A stretch of DNA of 39,685 nucleotides from Alphaproteobacteria bacterium (lineage in GTDB: Bacteria > Pseudomonadota > Alphaproteobacteria > Kiloniellales > DSM-21159). The notes under the pieces are model-generated. The model was not told the origin of the DNA and did not search any database. It worked only from the letters and a program-made list of their open reading frames with translations. Below are positions 27,218 through 36,402 of the stretch, piece after piece. Made by a program: the position numbers and the translations under genes. The stretch lies in the NCBI GenBank assembly GCA_030433005.1, contig JAUILQ010000052.1:1-39685 (forward strand), read 5' to 3'. Every line of letters begins with the position of its first letter. Positions within the stretch are counted from its first letter, which is position 1.

Positions 27218-28458
27218 GCGGCGGGGCCAGGCGCCTCCGGCAGCCGCAGCGAGAACAGGAAGGCGGCGGCGGGAACCAGGGCCAGGACGGCGAGGCCCGC
27301 CACGAAGCCGCCGCCGGCCTGCAGCACGGTCGCGAACAGCGCCGGGCCGACGACCAGCCCGACGAAGGCGAGCATCGCCGCGCCGGCCGAGGCCTCGCCG
27401 ACCTGACCGCCCGGCGCGCGTCGGGCGATCTCGCCGAGGTGCACGCCGTTCCAGCCGGCCACCGAGGCGCCGGCGAGGCCGGCGAGAGCGAGCAGCAGGA
27501 GCTGCGGCAGCTCTGGCCCGGCCGCGGCCAGCGCCAGCATCGCCGCCACCGAGGCCAGGGCGGCGCCGCGCAGCACCGTCAGCGCCGAGCCGAGCCGGTC
27601 CGCCAGCCAGCCGAGCAGCAGGCGGCCGCCGACCCCACCGGCCTGGAGCAGCGCGAAGGCCGTGCCGGCGGCCGCGAGCTCGCGGCCCTGGCCGGCGACC
27701 AGATAGGTGACCAGGAAGGCGTTGAGCGTGCCCTGGCAGCAGGCGAGACCGCCGCCGACCGCGGCGAGGCGCAGCAAGCCCGGCCGGGCGCGCAGCGCGC
27801 GCAGCGGCAGGCCGAGGTTGCGCGTCGTCAGGAACAGCCCCGGCCGCCAGCGCAGCGTGCGGTCGCGCCGCTCGTCGACCCGGCCGCGGAACAGCTGCGC
27901 CAGCGCCACGGTCGCCAGCAGCACCGCGAGCGCCACGCCGACCGCCGCCTCCAGGCCGCCCCGGGCCGCGACCGCCGGCAGCAGCACGCCGGCGGCGGCC
28001 CCGCCGAGCGGCACGCCGGCCTGCTTGATCGAGAAGACCAGCGAACGGTGGCGGGCTGGCGCGAAGCGCTGCAGCACCTCGCCGCCGGCCGGCGTCGCCG
28101 GGCCGTAGGCCAGGCCGATCAGCAGGCAGGCGACCAGCGGCGCACCCCAGAACGGCAACCACAGCAGCGCCGCGCCCAGCGCGCCGACCAGCAGCGCCGT
28201 CTGCACGGCGCGCACCGGTCCAAGCCCGCGCACCAGCGGGCTGCTCGCCGAGAGGCAGAAGATCGCCGCCGCCATGGTCCCGGCCATCAGGTAGCCGATC
28301 GCGCTCTCCGGCCAGGCGAAGCGCGCCGCCAGCAGCGGCGCCATCACCGGCAGCAGCTGCAGCAGGAAAGCCGCCGCCGTCTGCAGCAGGATGATCGCCG
28401 TCAGCGGCCCGGCCCAGCCGCCGGTCGCCTGCGGCGCTTCGGCGTGCCCCGCGTTCAC
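27196..28458 (-). CDS. MFS transporter
   Basis: This is a 420-residue major facilitator superfamily protein with about 12 hydrophobic helices. Examples are LTAIILLQTAAAFLLQLLPV at the N terminus and FVGLVVGPALFATVLQAGGG near the end. A short loop GVGGRLLLGWLADRLGSALT carries the family G-x-x-x-D-x-x-G-like motif between helices in the second half. It is likely an inner-membrane secondary transporter. The substrate and direction are not determinable. The stop overlaps the convergent GNAT gene by 22 bases. Upstream is a REP-like repeat pair that separates it from the M20 hydrolase gene. Confidence 0.9.
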   Translation of the reverse strand: MNAGHAEAPQATGGWAGPLTAIILLQTAAAFLLQLLPVMAPLLAARFAWPESAIGYLMAGTMAAAIFCLSASSPLVRGLGPVRAVQTALLVGALGAALLWLPFWGAPLVACLLIGLAYGPATPAGGEVLQRFAPARHRSLVFSIKQAGVPLGGAAAGVLLPAVAARGGLEAAVGVALAVLLATVALAQLFRGRVDERRDRTLRWRPGLFLTTRNLGLPLRALRARPGLLRLAAVGGGLACCQGTLNAFLVTYLVAGQGRELAAAGTAFALLQAGGVGGRLLLGWLADRLGSALTVLRGAALASVAAMLALAAAGPELPQLLLLALAGLAGASVAGWNGVHLGEIARRAPGGQVGEASAGAAMLAFVGLVVGPALFATVLQAGGGFVAGLAVLALVPAAAFLFSLRLPEAPGPAAQSTGSA

Positions 28459-28466
28459 CTAATGGC

Positions 28467-28572
28467 CGTCATTCCCGCGAAGGCGGGAATCCATGCGGAC
28501 TGTCCGCGAACCGCTTCCCCCGCCGTTCCCGACGGGACCTCACAATGGATTCCCGCTTCCGCGGGAATGACG
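28467..28572. repeat. REP-like inverted repeat pair between M20 and MFS genes
   Basis: Arms of 28 bases at 28467-28494 and 28545-28572 are inverted with a two-base mismatch. They share the CGTCATTCCCGCGAAGGCGG core and belong to the same family as 15661-15766. The 50-base spacer holds a small hairpin GCGGAC-T-GTCCGC. Here the flanking genes are co-directional, so it would lie downstream of the M20 transcript. Confidence 0.88.
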
Positions 28573-28623
28573 AATGCCGCCATATCAAAGTCTTATGTCA
28601 CGCTATTCAGGCAAACTCCGAAC

Positions 28624-29877
28624 CTATCGGTCCGCGCGCTTGAGCACGGCGTTGAGCAGCACGTCGACACCGGGTGCCGTGTAGTCGAGCTCGATGTGCT
28701 CGGCCTCGTTGTGGGTAATGCCGTCGCGGCAGGGCGTGAACAGCAGCGCCGTCGGGCAGATCCTCGACAGGTGATAGGCGTCGTGGCCGGCCTGGCTCAG
28801 GATGTCGCGCGTCGGCACGCCGAGCTCGGCGGCGCTCTCGCGCACCAGGGCGATGCAGTCGGGGTCGAAGCGCTCGGCGCCGAAGGTCCAGTCCTCGACG
28901 ATCTCGATCTCGACCCGGGCCTTCTCGGCGGCCTCGGGGATCGCCGCCCTGAGCTGCGCCTCCATCTCCGCGGTCGCCTTCGGGTCGGGATGACGGAAGT
29001 CGCAGGTCAGCTGGGCCCAGTCGGAGATGATGCCGGCCTTGTTCGGCCAGATCTCCAGGCGCGCCGCGGTCGCCTTGCCCTCGCTCTCGGCGAAGCGCCA
29101 GCCGATCTCGTTGACCGCGGTGATCAGGTAGCCGGCGCCGACCAGGGCGTTGCGCCGCTTGGCCATCGGCGTCGGGCCCGAGTGCGCGTTCTCGCCGCGG
29201 ATGTCGATGTTGAAGCCGCGCGTCGCGAAGCCGCCGGTGACGATGCCGAGCGGCACGCCCTCGGCCTCCAGGATCGGGCCCTGCTCGATGTGCAGCTCGA
29301 AGTAGGAATCGAGCTCCCGGCCGCCGACCGGCGCGTCGCCGGCGTAGCCGATGCGCTGCAGTTCCTGGCCGAACGACTTGCCGTCGTCGTCCTTGCGGGC
29401 CAGCACCCAGTCGAGGGCGTGGACCCCGGCGAAGGCGCCGGAGGCCAGCATCGGCGGCGTGAAGCGCGCGCCCTCCTCGTTCGACCAGTCGATCAGCTCG
29501 ATCGGCCGGCGCGTCTCGATGCCCAGGTCGTCGAGCCGGCGCAGCACCTCGAGGCCCGACAGCACCCCCAGGATGCCGTCGTAGCGCCCGCCGGCGACCT
29601 GGGTGTCCAGGTGGCTGCCGATCGCGACCGGCGGCAGGTCGGGCTCGCGGCCGGCCCGGCGCGCGCAGATGTTGCCGACGCCGTCGACCGTCACCGTCAG
29701 GCCGGCCTCGCGGCACCAGCTGACGAAGAGGTCGCGCATCTCGCGGTCGGCGTCGTCGAGCGCCAGGCGCCTGAGGCCGCCGGCGCGGCCGGGGCCGATG
29801 CGCGCCGAGGCCTCCAGCGTCGACCAGAGGCGCTCGCGGTCGATCCTCAGCTCGTTGCGGCCGGTACCGCCATCCAT
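28624..29877 (-). CDS. Zn-dependent M20-family hydrolase (N-carbamoyl-L-amino acid hydrolase/allantoate amidohydrolase type)
   Basis: This is a 417-residue dimetal amidohydrolase. The metal-site motifs are GSHLDTQ (H89 and D91), GRYDGILGV (D100), the catalytic and metal glutamates in WSNEEGARF (E134, E135), ELHIEQGP (H196) and a C-terminal THNEAEHIE histidine. This order is typical of AmaB/HyuC and AllC enzymes, which hydrolyse N-carbamoyl or ureido groups. No signal peptide is present. It follows the ThDP enzyme gene by 13 bases with AGAGGGAG before the ATG, so the two are co-transcribed. No hydantoinase, allantoinase or ureidoglycolate genes are nearby, so the precise substrate is open. Confidence 0.9.
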   Translation of the reverse strand: MDGGTGRNELRIDRERLWSTLEASARIGPGRAGGLRRLALDDADREMRDLFVSWCREAGLTVTVDGVGNICARRAGREPDLPPVAIGSHLDTQVAGGRYDGILGVLSGLEVLRRLDDLGIETRRPIELIDWSNEEGARFTPPMLASGAFAGVHALDWVLARKDDDGKSFGQELQRIGYAGDAPVGGRELDSYFELHIEQGPILEAEGVPLGIVTGGFATRGFNIDIRGENAHSGPTPMAKRRNALVGAGYLITAVNEIGWRFAESEGKATAARLEIWPNKAGIISDWAQLTCDFRHPDPKATAEMEAQLRAAIPEAAEKARVEIEIVEDWTFGAERFDPDCIALVRESAAELGVPTRDILSQAGHDAYHLSRICPTALLFTPCRDGITHNEAEHIELDYTAPGVDVLLNAVLKRADR

Positions 29878-29890
29878 CGCCCGTCTCCCT

Positions 29891-31582
29891 CTACTTGGCT
29901 TTCGCTTCGGCCTCGGCGCGGATCTGGCTCAGCGACTTCAGCGGCGAAATCGCCTCGGGATCCAGGATCAGGTGCAGCAGCGCCGGCTTGCCGGCGGCGC
30001 GCGCCCGCTCGAAGGCCGGCGCAAAGTCCTCGCTGCGCTCGACGCGCTCGCCGTGGCCGCCGTAGGCCTCCGCCAGCTTGGCGAAGTCGGGGTTCTTCAA
30101 GTCCGTGGCGCTGGTGCGGCCCGGATAGTTGCGCTCCTGGTGCATGCGGATCGTGCCGTACATCCCGTTGTCGACGACGATGAAGATCACCGCCGCCTCG
30201 TGCTGCACGGCGGTCGCGACCTCCTGGCCGGTCATCAGGAAGCAGCCGTCGCCGGCGAAGGCGACGACCGTGCGCTCGGGATGGCGCAGCTTGGCGGCGA
30301 CCGCCGCCGGCACGCCGTAGCCCATCGAGCCCGAGGTCGGGGCGAGCTGCGTGCCGAAGCGCCGGTAGCGGTAGAAGCGATGCACCCAGGTCGCGTAGTT
30401 GCCGGCGCCATTGCAGACGATGCTGTCGCTCGGCAGCGTCCGGGCCAGCCAGTCGACCAGGCTCGCCATCTGCAGCGGCCCGACCGTCTCGACCGGCTGG
30501 TTCCAGTCCAGGTAGTCGCGGTGCGCCTGCTCGGTCTCCGCCGCCCAGGCCGGCTCCGGCGGCGGCACCAGCGACAGCACGGCCGCCGAGAAGGAGCGCG
30601 GGTCGGCGGCGACCGCCAGGGTCGGACGGTAGACGCGGCCGAGCTCCTCGGGGTCGGGATGGACGTGGACCAGGCGGCCGTGCGGCTCGGGGATGCCGAG
30701 CAGGCTGTAGCCGCCGGTGGTCATCTCGCCGAGCCGCGGCCCGACGACCAGCAGCAGGTCGGCCTCGCGCACCCGCCTGGCGAGCTTGGGATTGGCGCCG
30801 ATGCCGACGTCGCCGGCGTAGCAGCCGTGCAGGTTGTCGAAGTGGTCCTGGCGGCGGAAGGCCGTACCGACCGGCAGCTTCCAGGCCTCGGCGAAGCGCC
30901 GGAAGCGCTCGCAGGCCGTGGCGTCCCAGCCGGCCCCGCCGATCAGGCAGAAGGGCCGCTCGGCGGTCTCCAGCAGGGTGCCCAGGCGCTCGACCTGGCC
31001 CAAACCCATGGCGCTCTCGGTGACCTCGTAGGCGTGGCAGGCCGGGGCCGCGACCCGATCGCGCAGCATGTCCTCGGGCAGCGCCAGCACGACCGGGCCG
31101 GGCCGGCCGGCGGTGGCGGTGTGGAAGGCGCGGCTGAGGAACTCGGGAATGCGCCGGGCGTCGTCGATCTCCGCGACCCACTTGGCCATCTGGCCGTACA
31201 TGCGCCGGTAGTCGATCTCCTGGAAGGCCTCGCGCTCCTGGTCCTCGCGCGCCACCTGGCCGACGAAGAGGATCATCGGCGTCGAGTCCTGGAAGGCGAC
31301 GTGGACGCCGGCCGAGGCATTGGTCGCGCCCGGCCCGCGGGTCACGAAGCAGATCCCCGGCCGGCCGGTCAGCTTGCCGTAGGCGTCGGCCATCATCGCC
31401 GCCCCGCCCTCCTGGCGGCAGACCACCGGGCGGATCTGCGGCGCGTCGTAGAGCGCGTCGAGCACGGCGAGGTAGCTCTCGCCGGGCACGCAGTAGAGCG
31501 TGTCGACGCCGTGGGTCTTCAGGCACCGGACCAGGATCTCGCCGCCGGTGCCCTCCAGGGTCAGTGAGTCGTCGCGCGCCAT
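29891..31582 (-). CDS. Thiamine-diphosphate-dependent enzyme (acetolactate synthase-like family)
   Basis: This is a 563-residue ThDP enzyme of the acetolactate synthase/benzoylformate decarboxylase family. The activating glutamate is E58 in VVCRQEGGAAMMADAYG. The ThDP/magnesium motif runs from GDG (444-446) to N472. The middle domain contains CLIGGAGWDATACERF, a nucleotide-fold region. The start at ATG 31582 has GAAGGGA upstream; the open frame continues further but encodes no family sequence. It is co-transcribed with the M20 hydrolase gene and divergent from the RND efflux operon. It is not glyoxylate carboligase, which lacks the glutamate. The 2-keto acid substrate is not identifiable from sequence. 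Confidence 0.92.
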   Translation of the reverse strand: MARDDSLTLEGTGGEILVRCLKTHGVDTLYCVPGESYLAVLDALYDAPQIRPVVCRQEGGAAMMADAYGKLTGRPGICFVTRGPGATNASAGVHVAFQDSTPMILFVGQVAREDQEREAFQEIDYRRMYGQMAKWVAEIDDARRIPEFLSRAFHTATAGRPGPVVLALPEDMLRDRVAAPACHAYEVTESAMGLGQVERLGTLLETAERPFCLIGGAGWDATACERFRRFAEAWKLPVGTAFRRQDHFDNLHGCYAGDVGIGANPKLARRVREADLLLVVGPRLGEMTTGGYSLLGIPEPHGRLVHVHPDPEELGRVYRPTLAVAADPRSFSAAVLSLVPPPEPAWAAETEQAHRDYLDWNQPVETVGPLQMASLVDWLARTLPSDSIVCNGAGNYATWVHRFYRYRRFGTQLAPTSGSMGYGVPAAVAAKLRHPERTVVAFAGDGCFLMTGQEVATAVQHEAAVIFIVVDNGMYGTIRMHQERNYPGRTSATDLKNPDFAKLAEAYGGHGERVERSEDFAPAFERARAAGKPALLHLILDPEAISPLKSLSQIRAEAEAKAK

Positions 31583-31880
31583 GGCCGTCCCTTCGTGACG
31601 TGGTTTCCTCCGCAGCGACCTTCTAGCGCGTCTCTCGCAAGCTGTCTTCCGGGTGCATGCCCGGCCATGCGATGATCGCGCAACGGAAATGCCGGCGGCG
31701 CCCGTTGAAGGTCTCGGCAGCCGGCGCCGGGGAGTCGCGGGCCGGCGCTCCTGATCGCGACGCGGCTTTACTGTCTCGCCGCTGCACCTACTTCCCAGCG
31801 GGGGCGCGGCAGCGTCGCCGCGGCCCCACCGGAAAGCCGAAAAACTGGAACGACCGAGCTCAGGAAGGAAGTCGAGGCCG
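31583..31880. promoter_or_regulatory. Divergent intergenic region between ThDP-enzyme and RND efflux genes
   Basis: This 298-base gap must hold divergent promoters for the minus-strand ThDP/M20 unit and the plus-strand efflux operon. I could not pick convincing -35/-10 pairs. A short inverted arm CCGGG/CCCGG around TGCATG (31649-31664) is the only palindrome noted. No regulator gene is adjacent. Confidence 0.35.
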
Positions 31881-33068
31881 ATGACGCAGTCTTCACCGGT
31901 TCCGCGTCGGCGCCGCCTGCTGTCCGGGCTGCTGCTGCTGCCGGCGCTGCTGCTGGCGGGGCTGCTGCTGGCGGGGCTGCTGCTGGCGGGGCTGCAGCCG
32001 GCCGCGGCCCAGCAGGGCGGCCGTCCGCCGGTGCCGGTCGTCATCAAGCCGGCCGAGCGCACGACCTTCCACGACCGGGTCGAGGCGGTCGGCAGCCTGA
32101 AGGCCAACGAGAGCGTGGTGCTCAGCCCGAGCGTCAGCGAGCGCGTCGTGGAGCTGCTGTTCGACGACGGCCAAGAGGTCCAGCAAGGCGACCTGCTGGT
32201 CGTGCTGGAGCAGGCCGAGGAGCAGGCCGCCGTCAACGCCGCCCAGGCGGTGCTGGCCGAGCGGCGCGCCGCCTACGGCCGCTCTTCGCAGCTCCAGGAG
32301 CAGCAGTTCGCGACCGCCGCCCAGCTCGACGAGCGGCGCGCCGCCCTGCAGCAGGCCGAGGCCGACCTCGACATCGCCCGCGCCCGGGTCCAGGACCGCG
32401 CCATCCTGGCGCCCTTCGACGGCGTCATCGGCCTGCGCAACGTCAGCGTCGGAGCGCTGGTCGGGCCCGGCGATTCGATCGCCACGCTGAGCGACATCTC
32501 GACCCTCAAGCTCGACTTCGCGGTGCCGTCGAGCTTCCTGACCGCGCTGCGTCCGGGCCTGGAGATCGAGGCCCGCTCGCCGGCCCTGCCCGACCAGACC
32601 TTCACCGGCGAGGTGCGCAACGTCGACACGGTGATCGATCCCGTGACCCGCTCGATCACGGTGCGCGCGATGATTCCGAACGAGGGCGGCGTGCTGCGCC
32701 CGGGCCTGGTGATGACCGTCGAGCTGCTGAAGAATCCGCGCCAGGCCGTGGTCGTGCCCGAGGAGGCGCTGGTGCCCCGCGACCGGCGCAACTTCGTCTT
32801 CGTGGTGAGCGAGCGCGACGGCCGGACGGTCGCCGAGCGCCGCCAGATCGAGACCGGCACGCGGCGGCCCGGCGAGATCGAGGTGCTGGACGGCCTGCAG
32901 CCGGGCGAGCCCGTGGTCATCCACGGCACCCTGAAGCTGGAGGACGGCGCGCCGGTCAGGGTCCTGGGCACCGAGACCGAGGACACGCCGGTCTCGGCGA
33001 TCCTGCAGGGCCAGGACGCGGCGCCGCCGGGGGCCGGTTCCGGCGGCGCGTCCGGCGCGGGGGGCTGA
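31881..33068 (+). CDS. RND efflux periplasmic adaptor (membrane fusion protein)
   Basis: This 395-residue adaptor links an inner-membrane RND pump to an outer-membrane channel. After an Arg-rich start, the signal region carries LLLAG three times (15-bp tandem repeats, 31947-31991) and cleaves near AAAQQ. The N-terminal lipoyl half-motif is VVELLFDDGQEVQQGDLLVVL and the second half-motif is ILAPFDGVIGLRNVSVGALV. An alpha-helical hairpin (ERRAAYGRSSQLQEQQFATA) sits between them. The beta-barrel and membrane-proximal domains follow. The C-terminal ~30 residues are Gly/Ala/Pro-rich. It precedes the pump gene by 6 bases, with GAGCTCAGGAAGGAAG-type ribosome-binding sequence before its own ATG. The exported compound is unknown. 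Confidence 0.93.
   Translation: MTQSSPVPRRRRLLSGLLLLPALLLAGLLLAGLLLAGLQPAAAQQGGRPPVPVVIKPAERTTFHDRVEAVGSLKANESVVLSPSVSERVVELLFDDGQEVQQGDLLVVLEQAEEQAAVNAAQAVLAERRAAYGRSSQLQEQQFATAAQLDERRAALQQAEADLDIARARVQDRAILAPFDGVIGLRNVSVGALVGPGDSIATLSDISTLKLDFAVPSSFLTALRPGLEIEARSPALPDQTFTGEVRNVDTVIDPVTRSITVRAMIPNEGGVLRPGLVMTVELLKNPRQAVVVPEEALVPRDRRNFVFVVSERDGRTVAERRQIETGTRRPGEIEVLDGLQPGEPVVIHGTLKLEDGAPVRVLGTETEDTPVSAILQGQDAAPPGAGSGGASGAGG
31947..31991 (+). repeat. Three 15-bp in-frame tandem repeats in signal-peptide coding region
   Basis: CTGCTGCTGGCGGGG occurs three times without mismatch at 31947, 31962 and 31977. Each copy encodes LLLAG in the hydrophobic core. Copy-number change would add or remove five residues in frame. 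Confidence 0.9.
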
Positions 33069-33074
33069 CCGCGG

Positions 33075-36000
33075 ATGATGCTCTCCGACATCTCGGTCAA
33101 GCGGCCGGTCGTCGCGGCGGTGATGAGCCTGATGATCGTCGCCTTCGGGCTGGTCGCCTTCGAGCGCCTGCCGCTGCGCGAGTACCCGAACATCGACCCG
33201 CCGGTCGTGACCATCGACACCGAGTACCCCGGTGCCGCCGCGCAGGTCATCGAGACGCGGATCACCGAGCTGATCGAGGAGCGTGTCGCCGGCATCGAGG
33301 GCATCGCCTTCATGGAGTCCTACAGCGAGGACGGCCGCTCGCGCATCACCATCGAGTTCAACGCCAGCCGGGACGTCAACGCCGCCGCCGCCGACATCCG
33401 CGACCGCGTCTCGGGCGTCGTCGACCAGCTGCCGGCCGAGGCCGATCCGCCGGACATCCAGAAGGCCGATTCCAGCGACGACGTGATCATCTGGCTGAAC
33501 CTGGCCAGCGACCGCCTCAACGTCCTGGAGCTGACCGACTACGCCGACCGCTACCTGGTCGACCGCTTCTCGACGCTCGACGGCGTCGCGCGGGTGCGCA
33601 TCGGCGGCGCCCAGACCTACGCGATGCGGGTCTGGCTCGACCGCATGGCCCTGGCCGCGCGCGGCCTGACCGTCGCCGACGTCGAGACGGCGCTGCGCGC
33701 CGACAACGTCGAGCTGCCGGCCGGCTCGATCGAATCGGACGAGCGCAACTTCACCGCCCGCGTCGAGCGCGGCTTCCGCGACGCCGAGGACTTCCGGCGC
33801 CTGGTGCTCAGGCGCGGCGACGAGGGTTACCTGGTGCGTCTCGGCGACGTCGCCCGGGTCGAGGTCACCGCCGTCGAGGAGCGCTCCTTCTTCCGCGGCA
33901 ACGGCGAGCCGATGGTCGGCATCGGCGTCATCAAGCAGTCGCAGGCCAACACCCTGGAGGTCGCCCGCCAGGTCCGCGACCTCGCCGAGAAGATCGGCCC
34001 CAGCCTGCCGGCCGGCATGGACCTGCGGCAGAGCTACGACAGCAGCGTGTTCATCCAGGGCGCCATCGACGAGGTCTACAAGACCCTGGGCATCGCCATC
34101 GTCCTGGTGATCGCCGTGATCTACCTGTTCCTGGGCAGCGTGCGCGCCATGCTGGTGCCGGCGGTGACCGTGCCGGTCTGCCTGATCGGCACCTTCATCC
34201 TGCTGTTCGCGCTCGGCTTCTCGATCAACCTGCTGACCCTGCTGGCGCTGGTGCTGGCCATCGGCCTGGTCGTCGACGACGCCATCGTGGTGCTGGAGAA
34301 CGTCCACCGGCGCATGGAGGAGGACGGCGAGACGCCACTGGTCGCCGCCTTCAAGGGCACCCGCCAGGTCGGCTTCGCGGTGATCGCCACGACCGCCGTG
34401 CTGATCGCGGTCTTCGTGCCGATCACCTTCATCGAGGGCGATCTCGGCCGCCTGTTCAGCGAGTTCGCGATCACCATGGCGGCGGCGGTCTTCCTGTCGT
34501 CCTTCGTCGCGCTGTCGCTGTCGCCGATGATCGCCTCCAAGGTGCTCAAGCAGGGCGAGAAGGCCGGCATGCTGGCGCGCGCCGCCGACCGCAGCTTCGA
34601 GGCGACGCGCCGCGGCTACGCCGCCTTCCTGCACCGCGCGCTCAAGGCCCCCTGGCTCGCCCTGATCGTCTTCGGCGGCACGCTGGCGGCCGGCTGGTGG
34701 CTCTACGAGGAGGTGCCCGCCGAATACGCGCCGCGCGAGGACCGCGGCGCCTTCTTCGTCTCGGTCAGCGGCCCCGAGGGCGCCTCCTTCGAGTACATCG
34801 AGGAGTACATGGACATCATCGAGGCGCGCCTGCTGCCCTACATCGAGTCGGGCGAGTTCCAGCGCCTGCTGGTGCGCGCGCCGCGCGGCTGGGGGCGCAT
34901 CGAGAACTTCAACTCCGGCTTCGTCATCGTCGGCCTCGCCCCCTGGGGAGAGCGGCGCAGCGCCTGGGACATCATGGCCGAGCTGCGCAGCAGCATGGCC
35001 GACCTGCCCGGCGTGCGCGTCGTGCCGATCATGCGCCAGAGCCTGGGCGGCGGCTCCTCGGTGCCGGTGCAGTTCGTGATCTCCGGCGGCACCTACGAGC
35101 AGCTCGCCGAGTGGCGCGACATCCTGCTCGAGCGCATCGAGCAGGACGACCCCGGCCTGGTCAACGTCGACCACGACTTCCAGGAGACCAAGCCGCAGAT
35201 CGCCATCTCGATCGACCGCGACCGGGCCGGCGACCTGGGGGTCAGCGTGACCAACATCGGCCGCGCCCTGGAGACCTTCATGGGCGGCCGCGAGATCACG
35301 ACCTACATCAACGACGGCAAGGAGTACGACGTCCTGGTCGAGGGCGAGAAGAGCGACCAGCGCACGCCGACCGACATCAACAACGTCTACGTCCGCTCGG
35401 AGGGCTCCGGCGAGCTGGTGCCGCTGACCGACCTCGTGACCATCGACGAGTACGCCGGCGCGACCCAGCTCAACCGCTACAACCGCCTGCGCTCGATCAC
35501 CCTGAGCGCCAACCTCGCCGAGGGCACCAGCCTGGGCGAGGCGCTGGCCTACCTGACCGACCTGGCGCGCAGCGAGCTGCCCGAGCAGGTGGTCGTCGAC
35601 TACAAGGGACAGTCGCGCGACTTCAGCGAGTCCGGCGGCTCGCTGGTCTTCGTCTTCATGCTCGGCATCGTCGTGGTGTTCCTGGCGCTGGCCGCGCAGT
35701 TCGAGAGCTTCGTCCACCCCCTGGTCATCATGCTGACCGTGCCGCTGGCCATCGCCGGCGCGCTGGCCGGCATCTGGCTGACCGGCGGCAGCCTCAACAT
35801 CTACACGCAGATCGGCCTGATCATGCTGGTCGGCCTGGCCGCCAAGAACGGCATCCTGATCGTCGAGTTCATCAACCAGCTGCGCGAGGAGGGCGAGGAG
35901 TTCCGCACCGCGGTGGTCGAGGCCTCGGCGATCCGCCTGCGCCCGATCCTGATGACCGCGATCACCACCGCCGCCGGCTCGGTGCCGCTGATCCTGTCGG

Positions 36001-36224
36001 CCGGCCCGGGCGCCGAGACCCGGTCGGCGATCGGCGTGGTGATCCTGGCCGGCGTCGTCTCGGCGACCGTGCTGACTCTGTTCATCGTGCCGCTGGTCTA
36101 CTACCTGATGGCCCGCCACACGCCGGAGCGCGGCGCCGTCGCCCGCGCCCTCGACGAGCAGCTCGGCGGCGAGCGCAAGCCGCTGCTGACGCTGCGCCCC
36201 GGCGGCCGCGACGCGGCCGAGTAG
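33075..36224 (+). CDS. RND-family multidrug-type efflux pump, inner-membrane subunit
   Basis: This is a 1049-residue proton-driven RND pump of the AcrB/MexB (HAE1) class. The N terminus SVKRPVVAAVMSLMIVAFG is the first membrane helix. The proton-relay pair D401-D402 lies in IGLVVDDAIVVLENVHRRME. The second-half GLAAKNGILIVEFINQLREEG motif is typical. Two large periplasmic loops flank the membrane bundles, and the length is normal. The adaptor gene is immediately upstream, but no outer-membrane factor gene is in the unit, so a TolC-like protein encoded elsewhere is presumably shared. It lies directly upstream of pca catabolic genes, so aromatic-compound export is possible but unproven. Confidence 0.95.
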   Translation: MMLSDISVKRPVVAAVMSLMIVAFGLVAFERLPLREYPNIDPPVVTIDTEYPGAAAQVIETRITELIEERVAGIEGIAFMESYSEDGRSRITIEFNASRDVNAAAADIRDRVSGVVDQLPAEADPPDIQKADSSDDVIIWLNLASDRLNVLELTDYADRYLVDRFSTLDGVARVRIGGAQTYAMRVWLDRMALAARGLTVADVETALRADNVELPAGSIESDERNFTARVERGFRDAEDFRRLVLRRGDEGYLVRLGDVARVEVTAVEERSFFRGNGEPMVGIGVIKQSQANTLEVARQVRDLAEKIGPSLPAGMDLRQSYDSSVFIQGAIDEVYKTLGIAIVLVIAVIYLFLGSVRAMLVPAVTVPVCLIGTFILLFALGFSINLLTLLALVLAIGLVVDDAIVVLENVHRRMEEDGETPLVAAFKGTRQVGFAVIATTAVLIAVFVPITFIEGDLGRLFSEFAITMAAAVFLSSFVALSLSPMIASKVLKQGEKAGMLARAADRSFEATRRGYAAFLHRALKAPWLALIVFGGTLAAGWWLYEEVPAEYAPREDRGAFFVSVSGPEGASFEYIEEYMDIIEARLLPYIESGEFQRLLVRAPRGWGRIENFNSGFVIVGLAPWGERRSAWDIMAELRSSMADLPGVRVVPIMRQSLGGGSSVPVQFVISGGTYEQLAEWRDILLERIEQDDPGLVNVDHDFQETKPQIAISIDRDRAGDLGVSVTNIGRALETFMGGREITTYINDGKEYDVLVEGEKSDQRTPTDINNVYVRSEGSGELVPLTDLVTIDEYAGATQLNRYNRLRSITLSANLAEGTSLGEALAYLTDLARSELPEQVVVDYKGQSRDFSESGGSLVFVFMLGIVVVFLALAAQFESFVHPLVIMLTVPLAIAGALAGIWLTGGSLNIYTQIGLIMLVGLAAKNGILIVEFINQLREEGEEFRTAVVEASAIRLRPILMTAITTAAGSVPLILSAGPGAETRSAIGVVILAGVVSATVLTLFIVPLVYYLMARHTPERGAVARALDEQLGGERKPLLTLRPGGRDAAE

Positions 36225-36244
36225 CCGCCCGGCCCGCCCGGCCT

Positions 36245-36263
36245 CGGCCGGCGCCTCCGGCCG
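36245..36263 (+). terminator. GC-rich hairpin downstream of RND pump gene
   Basis: A perfect 7-bp stem CGGCCGG pairs with CCGGCCG around a five-base loop, 20 bases after the pump stop. No T-run follows, so termination by this element alone is uncertain. Confidence 0.4.
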
Positions 36264-36402
36264 GTCGCCCGCCCCCTGCCCGTCTTCGTGATCTAAGTCA
36301 TTCCCCCTCGCCGGCGTCTGCACTAGTCTGCCGCCTCGCGCCAAGGAGGCCGCCGTGCAAGGCGGCCCGGCAGATCGAGCTGCGCAAGACAGAGGAGGGC
36401 CG

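Noticed and set aside
28624..31582. Allantoin/glyoxylate pathway (allC plus gcl)
   Set aside because: Glyoxylate carboligase lacks the catalytic glutamate, while this ThDP enzyme has it (E58). No allantoinase, ureidoglycolate or tartronate semialdehyde reductase genes are nearby.
31893..36344. Very long open frame on the minus strand, antisense to the RND adaptor and pump genes
   Set aside because: Its translation is Asp/His/Arg/Gln/Gly-rich low-complexity sequence with no domain. It is a by-product of high GC at third positions of the real genes on the plus strand.
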